Shown: piece after piece, positions 1 to 9,764 of the stretch | Numbering within the stretch: position 1 is the first letter of the stretch | Layout: each line of letters opens with the position of its first letter | Source: an uncultured Lachnospiraceae bacterium | Lineage (GTDB): Bacteria > Bacillota > Clostridia > Lachnospirales > Lachnospiraceae | Direction: 5' to 3' | Assembly (NCBI GenBank): GCA_947173495.1 | Contig: CAMWFQ010000002.1 | Span: 235,237-299,236 of the forward strand | DNA: 64,000 nt | The notes under the pieces: model-generated | Database searches by the model: none | What the model saw: only the letters and a program-made list of their open reading frames with translations | Told to the model about the DNA's origin: nothing | Made by a program: the position numbers and the translations under genes

Positions 1-3000
1 GGATCAGTCCATCCCTTTCCTTCAGAAGACGCATCAGCGCTTCCCTGATATGAGCGTTGCGGAATGCCGTCGCAAAGAACTTTGCGCTTCCATCCGGCTC
101 GTCTCCTGCCGAGAAGCCGCCCGGGAACATCACGATCTGAGCCCTGTCGATCTCCTTCTCAAAAACAGCCACCGACTGCCTGATATCCTCCGCCGACTGA
201 TTCCGGAACACCTTCGTTACCACATCAGCTCCCGCTCTTGTGAACGCCTTCTCAGAATCATACTCACAGTTGGTTCCCGGAAATACGGGAATAAAGACAT
301 TCGGCCTTGCAACTTTATGTCTGCACACATAAATGTTATCCGCCCGGTAAACCTCTGATTTAACAGGTTCTCCGCCTTCCTCTGCCCTGGTGGGGAACAC
401 CCTTTCCAGCCTGGATTTCCATGCCGCAAGCGCCTCCTCCATGGTTACATGCACCTCTTTGTAGGTAAAGAGACCATCTTTTCTGACCTCGCCAGCCTTA
501 CGGAAGTTCAATTCCTTTATTTCACTCTCGCTGCTTTCAAGAAGAGCAAGCGCGTCCTTCTTACTCATCTCAAGCACCAGATCCCCCAGACCGTTCTCAA
601 ACAGCTCCCCGGGACGCAGCTCGTCGCAGAAGCTTACGCCCAGCTGGTTTCCGAAGGCCATCTTGCTCACTCCCGCCAGAAGTCCGGCGCTCTCCATCGC
701 ATAAGCCGCCTTCACCAGCCCCTTCCGCATCAGCTTTGTGATAAAGCGGTAGGTCTGCATCACATGATCATAAACCGGTATATCATATTCATCTTTGTCA
801 AACCAGAACTGAAGCAGATAATCTCCCGCCTCTTTCAGCTCCGGCGTTATGATATTTTTCAGTTCGGCCACATCCACTGCAAAGGAAACCAGCGTGGGAG
901 GGACGTCAATTTCATTAAAGGTTCCCGACATACTGTCCTTGCCGCCGATAGAAGGAAGCCCATACCCGATCTGGGCGTCATAGGCCCCCAGAAGGGCGGC
1001 AAAAGGCTGACTCCACTTTTCCGGCTGCTCTGTCATGCGCCGGAAATATTCCTGGAAGGTAAAGCGGATCTTTTCAAAGTCGCCGCCCGCCGCCACGATC
1101 TTTGCCATGGACTGGGTTACGGCATAGACCGCTCCATGATAGGGGCTCCAGGAAGAAAGATATGGATCGAAGCCATAGCTCATCATGGTAACGGTATCTG
1201 TTTTTCCTTCCAGTACCGGCAGCTTCGCCACCATAGTCTGGACTTCCGTCAGCTGATATTTTCCACCGTAGGGCATGACTACGCTGCCTGCGCCGATGGA
1301 AGAGTCAAACATCTCTACCAGCCCTTTCTGGGAACATACATTCAGATCCTGCAGCCCCGTAAGCCACGCGCCTTTGATATCTCCCTTCTTCAGAGCCTCC
1401 TCTACCCCCGGAATGGCTGTCTTCTTCAGATAATTATTCTGCTGATCGGGAATATCCACCCGTACATCTGTCTCCTGGCGCGCGCCGTTGGTGTCCAGGA
1501 AAGCCCTGGAGATATTCACGATCTCCTTCCCCCTCCATTTCAGTATCAGACGGGGTTCTTCGGTGACCACTGCAACCGGTACCGCCTCAAGATTTTCCTC
1601 CTGCGCATATTTCAAAAACCGTTCCACTTCTCCCGGATCCACCACCACTGCCATTCTCTCCTGAGACTCGGAAATAGCAAGCTCTGTGCCGTCCAGTCCT
1701 GCATATTTTTTCGGTACTTTGTCAAGATCTACCACAAGCCCATCCGCCAGCTCGCCGATCGCCACTGAGACGCCGCCCGCTCCGAAATCGTTACATTTCC
1801 TGATCATCCGTGAGACCTCGCCTCTGCGGAACAGTCTCTGGATCTTGCGTTCCGTGGGAGCATTGCCCTTCTGCACCTCGGCTCCGCAGGTCTCTATAGA
1901 GCTTTCCGTATGCACCTTGGAGGACCCGGTTGCACCGCCGCATCCATCGCGCCCGGTCCTGCCGCCCAGAAGAATGATCACATCGCCGGGGTCCGAGGTT
2001 CCTCTGACCACATTTTTCCTGGGAGCCGCGCCCATCACGGCGCCGATCTCCATACGCTTTGCCACATAATCCGGATGGTAAATTTCCTTCACATAACCGG
2101 TTGCAAGCCCGATCTGATTCCCGTAAGAGGAATAGCCGTCCGCCGCGCCCTTTACCAGCTTTTTCTGGGAAAGTTTGCCTTTCAGCGTTTCCGAAACAGG
2201 CCGTGTGGGATCCGCCGCACCTGTGATCCTCATCGCCTGATATACATAGCCTCTTCCCGACAGAGGATCTCTGATCGCGCCTCCCAGACAGGTAGCCGCC
2301 CCTCCGAAGGGTTCTATTTCCGTAGGATGATTGTGCGTTTCATTTTTAAAGAATACCAGCCACTCTTCCGTGACAGGTCCGTCTCCATAGTCCATTTCCA
2401 CAGGAACCACCACGGAACAGGCATTGATCTCATCCGATTCTTCCATGTCCGCAAGCTTTCCATCCCGTTTGAGTTTGCGCATGGCCATCAGCGCCAGGTC
2501 CATCAGACAGACATATTTATCCTCTCTGCCTGCAAAAATCTCATTTCTGGTATCCAGATAACTCTGATATGTCATTTCAAGCGGCGCTTTGTAATATCCC
2601 TCTTTGAATTCAATATTTTTAAGCTCCGTGGAAAAGGTGGTGTGACGGCAATGATCCGACCAGTAAGTATCCAGCACCCGGATCTCCGTCATGGTAGGGT
2701 CTCTGTGCTCCTGCTGCCTGTAATAATTCTGAATATGGAGAAAATCCTTAAAGGTCATGGCAAGCGAAAGCGATTCATACAATTTCTGAAGCTCCTGCTG
2801 CGGTAAATCCTGAAAGCCATCAAATACTGCCACATCGGCAGGTTCCTCATAATCCGTTATCAGGGTATCCGGCTTCTCCAGACCCGTTTCCCTGGAATCC
2901 ACAGGATTGATACAATATGCCCTGATCTTTTCAAACTCCTCATCGGAGATCTCTCCGCTGATCAGATAAGTAACCGCCGTTTTGATCACAGGCTCCTCAT

Positions 3001-3328
3001 CTTCCTTTAAAAACCGGATACACTGCATGGCGGAATCCGCCCGCTGGTCAAACTGTCCCGGAAGAAATTCCACTCCGAACACCCTGGTATCTTCCGGAAT
3101 ATCTATCACTTCCCTGTAAAGCAAATCTACCGGCGGCTCTGAAAAAACGCTCTGCAGAGCCTGCTCGAATATTTCTTCCGAAATATTCTCCACATCGTAC
3201 CGGATCAGCACCCGTACCTGCCGGATCCCTGTGATCCCCAGATAACTGCCGATCTCTTCTTTTAATTCCTTTGCCTTTACCGCAAAGGGTGTTTTCTTTT
3301 CTACATAAATGCGTTTTACATTTCCCAT
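1..3328 (-). CDS. purL: Phosphoribosylformylglycinamidine synthase, single-chain PurL, 3' end cut by window
   Basis: Catalyses ATP- and glutamine-dependent conversion of FGAR to FGAM in purine synthesis. Reading the minus strand from the ATG at 3326-3328 (preceded by GGAGGGAAAG) gives about 1109 residues without a stop up to the window edge; family members have about 1250. Visible are the catalytic signature DTYWSDHCRHTTF near residue 220, the FKNETHNHPTEIEPFGGAATC block, GGRTGRDGCGG, and the start of the C-terminal glutaminase domain (VFPGTNCEYDSEKAF, FPGGFSAGDEP). The edge falls just before the expected glutaminase Cys motif. It lies about 25 kb from the purE-M-N-D operon, so the pathway is split. 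A TetR gene lies directly upstream, with a 50-bp gap and the same direction. Confidence 0.97.
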   Translation of the reverse strand, partial: MGNVKRIYVEKKTPFAVKAKELKEEIGSYLGITGIRQVRVLIRYDVENISEEIFEQALQSVFSEPPVDLLYREVIDIPEDTRVFGVEFLPGQFDQRADSAMQCIRFLKEDEEPVIKTAVTYLISGEISDEEFEKIRAYCINPVDSRETGLEKPDTLITDYEEPADVAVFDGFQDLPQQELQKLYESLSLAMTFKDFLHIQNYYRQQEHRDPTMTEIRVLDTYWSDHCRHTTFSTELKNIEFKEGYYKAPLEMTYQSYLDTRNEIFAGREDKYVCLMDLALMAMRKLKRDGKLADMEESDEINACSVVVPVEMDYGDGPVTEEWLVFFKNETHNHPTEIEPFGGAATCLGGAIRDPLSGRGYVYQAMRITGAADPTRPVSETLKGKLSQKKLVKGAADGYSSYGNQIGLATGYVKEIYHPDYVAKRMEIGAVMGAAPRKNVVRGTSDPGDVIILLGGRTGRDGCGGATGSSKVHTESSIETCGAEVQKGNAPTERKIQRLFRRGEVSRMIRKCNDFGAGGVSVAIGELADGLVVDLDKVPKKYAGLDGTELAISESQERMAVVVDPGEVERFLKYAQEENLEAVPVAVVTEEPRLILKWRGKEIVNISRAFLDTNGARQETDVRVDIPDQQNNYLKKTAIPGVEEALKKGDIKGAWLTGLQDLNVCSQKGLVEMFDSSIGAGSVVMPYGGKYQLTEVQTMVAKLPVLEGKTDTVTMMSYGFDPYLSSWSPYHGAVYAVTQSMAKIVAAGGDFEKIRFTFQEYFRRMTEQPEKWSQPFAALLGAYDAQIGYGLPSIGGKDSMSGTFNEIDVPPTLVSFAVDVAELKNIITPELKEAGDYLLQFWFDKDEYDIPVYDHVMQTYRFITKLMRKGLVKAAYAMESAGLLAGVSKMAFGNQLGVSFCDELRPGELFENGLGDLVLEMSKKDALALLESSESEIKELNFRKAGEVRKDGLFTYKEVHVTMEEALAAWKSRLERVFPTRAEEGGEPVKSEVYRADNIYVCRHKVARPNVFIPVFPGTNCEYDSEKAFTRAGADVVTKVFRNQSAEDIRQSVAVFEKEIDRAQIVMFPGGFSAGDEPDGSAKFFATAFRNAHIREALMRLLKERDGLI

Positions 3329-3378
3329 TGTGAAATCACTTTCCCTCCGTTTGTCACATAACAGGCTTCTTTTTCCTT

Positions 3379-3963
3379 CTATTCCTCATACACCAGTCCC
3401 TGCATTACATACAAGATCTCTCTGTCCACTGCCGCCTCCGGAATCTTTCTTGTCTGAGAGGCAATCTTCAGCCCTTCCAGCACATACATGATATTCCTGG
3501 CGGCTCCTCTCGGATCCTCACAATAAAACTCACCGCTCTCCATGCCTGCGCGGATCAGCTTCTCAAGCACACGCACCGCAGTATCGAACTGACGCTTCAT
3601 CAGATTCTCTCCGGGCGGTACCTGATTCTCAAAAAAATACTCATAAATAGCAATATTCAGAGAAGGTTCTCTGGAAAGCAGCTCTCTTTTCTGCTCCTTT
3701 AAAAACAACGCAAGGATGTCAGATGGCGCTGCCTGCTCGGGAATACTCCCGGCAAATACGTCATCTGCATCCTCCTGCTCTAATTTGAGAACCTCCTCGA
3801 ACAGCTCTCTGGTATTCTGAAAATAAAGGTAAAGCCCCCCGCGGCTAATCTCACAGGCTTCCACAATATCCTTCATGGTTACCTGCTTATACCCTTTTTC
3901 TGCAAATACCTTTCTGGCTGTCTCTATAATATGCTTTTTCTTCTGTGCCGCCTTGTCGCTCAT
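3379..3963 (-). CDS. TetR/AcrR family transcriptional regulator
   Basis: A 194-residue one-component regulator. The N-terminal helix-turn-helix spans about residues 10-56 (IIETARKVFAEKGYKQVTMKDIVEACEISRGGLYLYF), which is the classic TetR_N pattern. The remaining alpha-helical part is the ligand-binding and dimerisation domain and does not identify a ligand. The start at 3963 is supported by AGGAG seven bases upstream. It sits between purL and a hybrid sensor kinase gene, all on the minus strand. Its 5' leader (3964-4185) is unusually structured, so post-initiation control is possible. The target genes cannot be told from sequence; autoregulation is common in the family. Confidence 0.93.
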   Translation of the reverse strand: MSDKAAQKKKHIIETARKVFAEKGYKQVTMKDIVEACEISRGGLYLYFQNTRELFEEVLKLEQEDADDVFAGSIPEQAAPSDILALFLKEQKRELLSREPSLNIAIYEYFFENQVPPGENLMKRQFDTAVRVLEKLIRAGMESGEFYCEDPRGAARNIMYVLEGLKIASQTRKIPEAAVDREILYVMQGLVYEE

Positions 3964-3996
3964 GCCGCTGCTCCTGCATTCGGGATCCTTCTGTTT

Positions 3997-4160
3997 TTAC
4001 TTTGAAAGTATCGAACACTTACGGCAGGTCTGCGCACTTGCTGCGCTGACCGTACAGCGCCAAAATGCCTGCTTTTGGCATTTTATGCGCATCCCCCTAA
4101 GGTTCAAAGTAACCCCCTTTCATTCATGGTGGTATCTGCAATACCGATATGGGGGTTACT
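3997..4160 (-). promoter_or_regulatory. Highly structured leader with two mutually exclusive stems upstream of the TetR gene
   Basis: Two perfect 10-bp inverted repeats overlap. TTACTTTGAA at 3997-4006 pairs with 4103-4112, and AGTAACCCCC at 4108-4117 pairs with 4151-4160. The shared bases 4108-4112 mean both stems cannot form together. Smaller hairpins lie inside (AAAATGCC..GGCATTTT near 4053-4084; GGTAT..ATACC near 4130). The element lies between the kinase stop (4186) and the TetR start (3963). A regulatory function is inference. Confidence 0.45.
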
Positions 4161-4185
4161 ATGTATGAATCATATCATGATTTTT

Positions 4186-7100
4186 TTATTCTGTAAACTC
4201 ATTCGCTTTACGATTCAAGATCTGCCCCAGTGTCTGATATAACTTCTCCACATCTACCGGTTTGGACAAATGTCCGTTCATTCCACACTCTACCGATTTC
4301 TTCAGATCATCATCAAACGCATTGGCCGACATGGCCACAATGGGAATGGTATGGCAGTCCTCCCGCTCCATACTCCGGATCGCCCGCGTTGCCGCCAGAC
4401 CATCCATCACCGGCATCATGATATCCATCAGAATCACATCATACGTTCCGGGCGGCCTGCTCTTTACCCGTTCCACGGCTTCGGCTCCATTATATACACA
4501 GTCCACTTCAAAGCCCCGCTCTTCCAGAAGGCACTGCGCAATCTCCGAATTCAGTTCGTTATCCTCCACAACAAGCACACGGCACCCTTCAAATGAAACC
4601 TCTTCCACTGAGACTTCCGTCTCTGTGTCTTCCCCGAGATTGATTGCAATCAGGAAACGGAACGTACTGCCTTCTCCCGGCTTGCTTTCGATCTGGATAT
4701 TACTTCCCATTAGCTGCACCAGACGGCTGCTGATTGACAGCCCCAGTCCCGTCCCCTGCTGCTTCGACGGATTCGAAGATGCCTGCTCAAAAGAGCGGAA
4801 CACTCTTTCCTGGTCTTCTTCCGCAATTCCGATCCCCGTATCGGATACGGCAAAGCAAACCCTTGCCTGCTCATTGTCTCCTTCAAGCTCTTCTATTGAG
4901 AGGATAACCTTTCCCCTTACAGGCGTAAATTTCACTGCATTTCCAAGCAGATTAATCAGCACCTGGCTTATCCGCATCCGGTCCGCCAGAAACCACTTAT
5001 GGTTGATCCGGATGTCCCTGATGAAATCAATCTGTTTGGTCTCCGCCTGCGGCGCAATCAGCTCTCCAATGGTATCCAGCATTTCGTACATATTGAAATT
5101 GCAGGGCTCCAGCTTCATCTTTCCGCTTTCAATTTTGGACATATCCAGAATATCATTAATCAATCCCAGCAGATATTGGGAAGAGGACTGTATTTTTTGC
5201 AGGCAGTCCACGACCCGCTCCCTGCTCTGATCCTGCTGCAGGGCAATCGCCGTCATACCGATGATGCCGTTCATCGGTGTGCGGATCTCATGGCTCATAC
5301 GGGATAAAAACTCAGATTTCGCCTTGCTTGCAATATCGGACTGCTGTTGGTTTATCTGGCTTTCCACTACCCGGCCAAGCTCTGCAAGCTCCTGATATTT
5401 CTCCAGGTCCTCCAACAGTTCCGGCAAAATGCCAAGAATACAGATATTTCCCATATAGTTCCCGCTGTCATACATGGGCAGGACGACGCCGCAGTCTCCT
5501 CTCTCTATGGACAAAAAGCGCCGGATGATGTCTCTGCCGCCCTCTTTTGCTGAGACATAGCGAACCTCCTTCCGACCCAGCCACCGGTAGAACTCTTCTT
5601 TTTCCTCTTCCTTATATTTCCTCACGGTTTCTGCAGAAGTACTCCCGTCCCTGTGCCACTGGCAGCTTAAATAGTTTGAATTAAAATCCGGGCGCAGCAA
5701 AGATATCAGTACGCCTTCCGCCCGGTAAAACCTGCCTATCTTACGGCACATAAGCATCATCTGGGCAGCGAATTCATCCCCCTTGCTAAACAGGTTTAAC
5801 GCAACGGACACCAGCCCGATCTCCGCTCCGTAACCTGCGGAGTGGATATCCCTGCCATGCAGCGCGGGCAGCGTTTCCCGCTTATCCTCCGGAATATCCC
5901 GGTAGAAATTATCGATCCCCTTATCATCAGAAAATGCAATCCTGCGCGCCAGCCTGGCCCTGCAGATTAACTCTTCTGTATCCAGTCCTGCCTCTGCGCA
6001 GGCAAAACCTGCATAAGTGTCTATGCCAAAGAGCTCCGAATCAAAACATGCCGTAATCGTTGCAGACAGTTCCCTCACCAGACGTCCGGCCTCCTCTTTT
6101 GTATAACCGCCCAGCCAGAGGACAAATTCATCCGCATTTAAGCGGAATGCCAGAGGCTGTAAGCGTGTTTCACCGCCGGATTTCTCACAGCAGCCTTTTA
6201 TCAGGCTTCCAATCTCCTCCAATATCATATCTGAAAAGACGATACCGCATTTCGTGCCGGACTCCTTCAGCCCATCAAAAAACAGGTTTGCCATAACGCC
6301 TTCCGGTGAGATGCTCCGCCATTCCCTTACATACTTCATTCCGGCACTGAAAATATAGAGTCCCGTCACACTGTCCGTTTCGTTTTCACGAAGCTGTCTG
6401 GCTTCTTTTTCTTTCTGCTCCTGAATATTCCGGATGCTCCCCACCAGCTTCCGCTTTCTGCCGTCTGTATCATAAACTGTGTTTCCCGTAAGCGCAACCC
6501 ACCTGAAATCCGTGTCCTCCGGCCACTTTAACCGGAACTCTGCATACACCCTGTCGTCCTGGCCACACATAGCGGCTACGGCGCCTGACCGGTCCGCTTC
6601 ATAAATAGAATCAGGGTTGATAAAGCCGCCCCCGTAATCCCTGCACTGCCACTGGCCGCTCATCGTTTTGTGATTCACAATATCCAGCACACGGCTTTCC
6701 AGATCATAGGCAAAAAAGATATCATTGGAAGACTCCAGAGCAACCCGGTACCGTTCTTTTTCTTCCAGTAAAATATTTTCCGCTTCTTTCTGTCTGTTTG
6801 TCAGATCCCTGACCACATCATACAGAGCATCTATTTCAAATATATTGGAATGCCTGTAATCTGAAAGACCTGCCCTTCCTCTGCTGATGCACTCCATTAA
6901 CTGCCCTACCGGCTTCGTCAGGTATCTCACCAGAAAATAAATGCCAAGCACGCCGAATCCCAGACCGCAAAGAACCGCCGCAACCACCCAGAGATAAAGA
7001 CGGCGGCTCATCCCGAACAAGTCGTCTTCCGTATCCAGTCCCAAAAGCGCCCATTCCGTATGCTCATAGGGCACATTGTTACTGTACAGCTTCAGCGGAC

Positions 7101-8127
7101 AGACCACCGCATAAATTCCCTGTCCGTTCTGCTTCACGGAAACCACTTCTGACAGACTGCTGTATGCCGTTTCTTTCAGGGAAAACGTATCTCCGGCAGA
7201 ATGTACCGTATTCGAGAGAAGTCCCTCGCCAAGCAGCGGCCTGTAGCTGTTATCCGTCTCCTTCACAGCCAGCATATAGCCCGACTGGCTGGCGGCATTT
7301 AATTCTTTGGCCGGCAGATAGCTGCGCAGAACCTTTGAAGAAATCTCCACTCCCAGCACTCCGTAAACGGTTCCTTCATACCGGAGCGGCAGAGAGTATG
7401 TAATCATTTCATAAGAACCGGCCGCTCCCTTTTCCAGAGAAAACGGCAGCGACCAATACCCCAGATCCTTTGTGGCTGCATCCGCATATTCTCTTCCTGC
7501 CCTCCACGGTTCATAGAACGAATATTCGGTGCTGTCCTTCCCTTCCCCTGCCATATGGAATCTGGTCGTCCAGTTGGTATCAAGCGGTATGTCAAACTGT
7601 CTTGAAAGATTCTTACTTCCGCGTTCCAAAAGCAGATCGGAATAATTGGCAGGACTTTTAGCCGGGTCGGAATCCCGGACAAAAAAGCCCTCATATTCAC
7701 ATGCCTCCTCCGGCTCTTCCCCGGTAAACATAAAGAAAATCCCTGTAGTGGAGCTGTTTTGAAGCACGGCAAGACAATCCGGAAAAACCTGTTCCATAAA
7801 CCTGTTTTTTTGCTCTCCCGAAGCCAGAAGTTCCTGAAGCTCTATGTCCTGCCTGTCCAAAAACTGCTGCAGTGCCTCTGTCATGGCAAATTCCTGCTCA
7901 TAAATGGAGGCCCAGCGCTGGTTCATATCGTTTTGCAGGATGACTTTTCTGTTCTCCACTAACCGGCTCATCATGCTTCCCGAATATTCCTGCAGAGTCC
8001 CGGCAATTTGCTTTACCACCAAAGTACCGATGGTAATCATGCTCTGTATCAGCATAATGACAATTAAAGGAATCAGAAACATCCTGAATATGGTTGTTTT
8101 TTTCCTTCTTTGACGTTTGCTTTCCAT
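4186..8127 (-). CDS. Membrane hybrid sensor histidine kinase/response regulator with degenerate GGDEF domain
   Basis: A 1313-residue membrane sensor. TM1 is at about 14-38, followed by a large extracellular dCache-like sensor region to about 375, TM2 at about 377-402, and a short HAMP-like linker. A PAS-like region spans about 455-570. A GGDEF-related domain spans about 585-735 in which the signature reads NADEF (674-678), so cyclase activity is doubtful. A GAF-like stretch follows at about 770-900. The HisKA H-box is MSHEIRTPMNG with His946, then HATPase with N-box Asn1063 and GTGLGLSIS, and a C-terminal receiver with Asp1235 (LMDIMMPVMDG) and Lys1289. It starts 3 bases past the stop of the upstream solute-binding lipoprotein, so the pair is almost certainly cotranscribed. 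This suggests the lipoprotein presents a ligand to the Cache domain. No separate output regulator lies next to it. Confidence 0.93.
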   Translation of the reverse strand: MESKRQRRKKTTIFRMFLIPLIVIMLIQSMITIGTLVVKQIAGTLQEYSGSMMSRLVENRKVILQNDMNQRWASIYEQEFAMTEALQQFLDRQDIELQELLASGEQKNRFMEQVFPDCLAVLQNSSTTGIFFMFTGEEPEEACEYEGFFVRDSDPAKSPANYSDLLLERGSKNLSRQFDIPLDTNWTTRFHMAGEGKDSTEYSFYEPWRAGREYADAATKDLGYWSLPFSLEKGAAGSYEMITYSLPLRYEGTVYGVLGVEISSKVLRSYLPAKELNAASQSGYMLAVKETDNSYRPLLGEGLLSNTVHSAGDTFSLKETAYSSLSEVVSVKQNGQGIYAVVCPLKLYSNNVPYEHTEWALLGLDTEDDLFGMSRRLYLWVVAAVLCGLGFGVLGIYFLVRYLTKPVGQLMECISRGRAGLSDYRHSNIFEIDALYDVVRDLTNRQKEAENILLEEKERYRVALESSNDIFFAYDLESRVLDIVNHKTMSGQWQCRDYGGGFINPDSIYEADRSGAVAAMCGQDDRVYAEFRLKWPEDTDFRWVALTGNTVYDTDGRKRKLVGSIRNIQEQKEKEARQLRENETDSVTGLYIFSAGMKYVREWRSISPEGVMANLFFDGLKESGTKCGIVFSDMILEEIGSLIKGCCEKSGGETRLQPLAFRLNADEFVLWLGGYTKEEAGRLVRELSATITACFDSELFGIDTYAGFACAEAGLDTEELICRARLARRIAFSDDKGIDNFYRDIPEDKRETLPALHGRDIHSAGYGAEIGLVSVALNLFSKGDEFAAQMMLMCRKIGRFYRAEGVLISLLRPDFNSNYLSCQWHRDGSTSAETVRKYKEEEKEEFYRWLGRKEVRYVSAKEGGRDIIRRFLSIERGDCGVVLPMYDSGNYMGNICILGILPELLEDLEKYQELAELGRVVESQINQQQSDIASKAKSEFLSRMSHEIRTPMNGIIGMTAIALQQDQSRERVVDCLQKIQSSSQYLLGLINDILDMSKIESGKMKLEPCNFNMYEMLDTIGELIAPQAETKQIDFIRDIRINHKWFLADRMRISQVLINLLGNAVKFTPVRGKVILSIEELEGDNEQARVCFAVSDTGIGIAEEDQERVFRSFEQASSNPSKQQGTGLGLSISSRLVQLMGSNIQIESKPGEGSTFRFLIAINLGEDTETEVSVEEVSFEGCRVLVVEDNELNSEIAQCLLEERGFEVDCVYNGAEAVERVKSRPPGTYDVILMDIMMPVMDGLAATRAIRSMEREDCHTIPIVAMSANAFDDDLKKSVECGMNGHLSKPVDVEKLYQTLGQILNRKANEFTE

Positions 8128-8129
8128 AG

Positions 8130-9590
8130 TTATCCCTGCTCACCGACCGCCGCGTTTAATGCGTCGCAAAACGCCGCATACCAGTTTTCAAAAGCTTCCT
8201 CCGACACAAAGGGCGCGGAAACTTCCTCCGGATCCTGCCCTTCTTCTATCCCCTTTTCTACGATTTCCCTGTCCTGTACGGCCTTGTCCGCAAGATGGTA
8301 CTCAAGTACCTTTCTGGCAGCAGAACCGTTCCGGAAGCTCTTATTGGTGTACAGGGACGTCTGCTCCATTTCCCCAAATACTGAGGTCAGGCAGTCATAT
8401 GTCTTCGGCGCTACCTCAAGCTGCTTTTCCGCAATCACCTGATCCAGTTTTTCTATGCTGTTTGCCTCCTTTAAAACCGGAAGATAGCCGGACACACTTC
8501 CAAACTGCAGATTTTTGTCCGCCTGCGTAAACCATTTTAAAAACTCCACAGCTGCGTATTCCCGCTTCTCATCCGACTTACTGACCACCATACCGGCTCC
8601 CTGCTGTACTGCGCAGCGCTGTCCGCCCTCAAATACCGGCGCCTCCAGTATGATATAGTCGATATCGTAAGTGCCGTCGTCCTGTTCCACCTGATCCGGG
8701 AAGTACATGGCGGAAGTGGTGGATCCCGTATAAGCAAGAAGATCCCCTGTTTTGACATCATCAGAGCGAAACGAGCCGTAAGCCCCGAAATATCCCTTCA
8801 CCATCGGCACATAGTAGTTTTCCCACAGCCGGCGCAGTTCTTCTTTGGGGACATTTAAGGTCATTTTTCCGTTCTCTACCTGAAAAATCTCCACGCCCAG
8901 CTGCTGCATACCGATAATAAAATAATTTGCCATTGCATCTCTGCCGTAAAACGCCTGTCCATCCCCCGGAACATCAGGGGTTTGGGCATCCGTCCATTCA
9001 TAGTAAGCCTTCGACACGGCGGCAACGCCCTCTATGGTTGCCAGATCCTCCAACGACGCCCCTGTTTCTTCTGCAAAAGGCTCCCAGTCCGTTTTGTTAA
9101 TCATCATAATCTCCGTGGATTTTGCCACCGGAAAAATCCGAAGCGTACCATCGTCCGCTATACGGCCTTCCTCTATGTAGGAATCCACATACTGTTCCAG
9201 TTCTTCCTCACTGAAGTACTCTGACAGATTTGCAAGCGCGCCTGACTGTTCGATTTCGTAAGCGGTATCCGCATAGGAAGAAAAGATATCCGGCATGGAA
9301 TCCGCCCCTACATCGCCGTTAATGGAAGCCCTTACGGCAGTTTCCAGATCGGAAACTGAGCCCTGGCTGAAGCTCTCCACATAAATCCCCATTTCTCTGC
9401 CCGCGGTATCGTTAAATTCTTCTACCAGCGCATCAAACGCCGACTGCTGGGAACCGTTATAATAGTGCCACACTGTCAATGTCACCGGATTTTTGGGATC
9501 TAACGGACTGCGGCCGCCGCATCCTGCCAGAACAAACGTCAATACAGTTAATATGCATATGCTTCTTATTCTTTTACCTGAAGACTTCAT
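8130..9590 (-). CDS. Extracellular solute-binding lipoprotein (ABC family 1-like), without permease genes
   Basis: A 486-residue lipoprotein. The start at 9590 is chosen because GGGAGGGAAAGGA lies directly upstream and a signal peptide with lipobox follows (VLAGC, Cys23). A longer reading from a TTG at 9650 has no such support. The mature protein begins VTLTVWHYYNGSQQSAFDALV and continues with the alternating alpha/beta pattern of family 1 substrate-binding proteins, usually for sugars. No ABC permease or ATPase accompanies it. Instead the stop is two bases from the start of a hybrid sensor kinase. That arrangement favours a role as a periplasmic-type ligand sensor for the kinase over a role in transport, though a permease elsewhere is not excluded. 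Confidence 0.92.
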   Translation of the reverse strand: MKSSGKRIRSICILTVLTFVLAGCGGRSPLDPKNPVTLTVWHYYNGSQQSAFDALVEEFNDTAGREMGIYVESFSQGSVSDLETAVRASINGDVGADSMPDIFSSYADTAYEIEQSGALANLSEYFSEEELEQYVDSYIEEGRIADDGTLRIFPVAKSTEIMMINKTDWEPFAEETGASLEDLATIEGVAAVSKAYYEWTDAQTPDVPGDGQAFYGRDAMANYFIIGMQQLGVEIFQVENGKMTLNVPKEELRRLWENYYVPMVKGYFGAYGSFRSDDVKTGDLLAYTGSTTSAMYFPDQVEQDDGTYDIDYIILEAPVFEGGQRCAVQQGAGMVVSKSDEKREYAAVEFLKWFTQADKNLQFGSVSGYLPVLKEANSIEKLDQVIAEKQLEVAPKTYDCLTSVFGEMEQTSLYTNKSFRNGSAARKVLEYHLADKAVQDREIVEKGIEEGQDPEEVSAPFVSEEAFENWYAAFCDALNAAVGEQG

Positions 9591-9663
9591 TTCCTTTCCC
9601 TCCCTGATTTTGGTATATACAACTGTAACATACCGTTTTCCGCGTGTCAATGAAGCATGGGCG

Positions 9664-9764
9664 GACTAAGAAAGCGTATATTCTGTCAAAAGTAAATCCG
9701 GCTCCTCGCCGAAGGCGAACTCTAATAGCCGGATTCAGTAACTGTGAAGCCGAAGGCTGAATCG
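9664..9764 (-). terminator. Two stacked hairpins downstream of the phosphotransferase gene
   Basis: On the minus strand, two hairpins follow the stop at 9765. One has arms GTAACGATTCAGCC and GGCTTCACAGTTAC around a TTCG-type turn. The second has arms AATCCGGCT and AGCCGGATT enclosing CGCCTTCGGCG. They lie between the phosphotransferase stop and the lipoprotein gene. A run of T is not prominent, so termination or mRNA-end protection are both possible. Confidence 0.5.

Noticed and set aside
449..1768. Long open frame on the plus strand opposite purL
   Set aside because: It is antisense to a well-conserved gene, has no family features and no ribosome site. It is a shadow frame from the codon pattern of purL.
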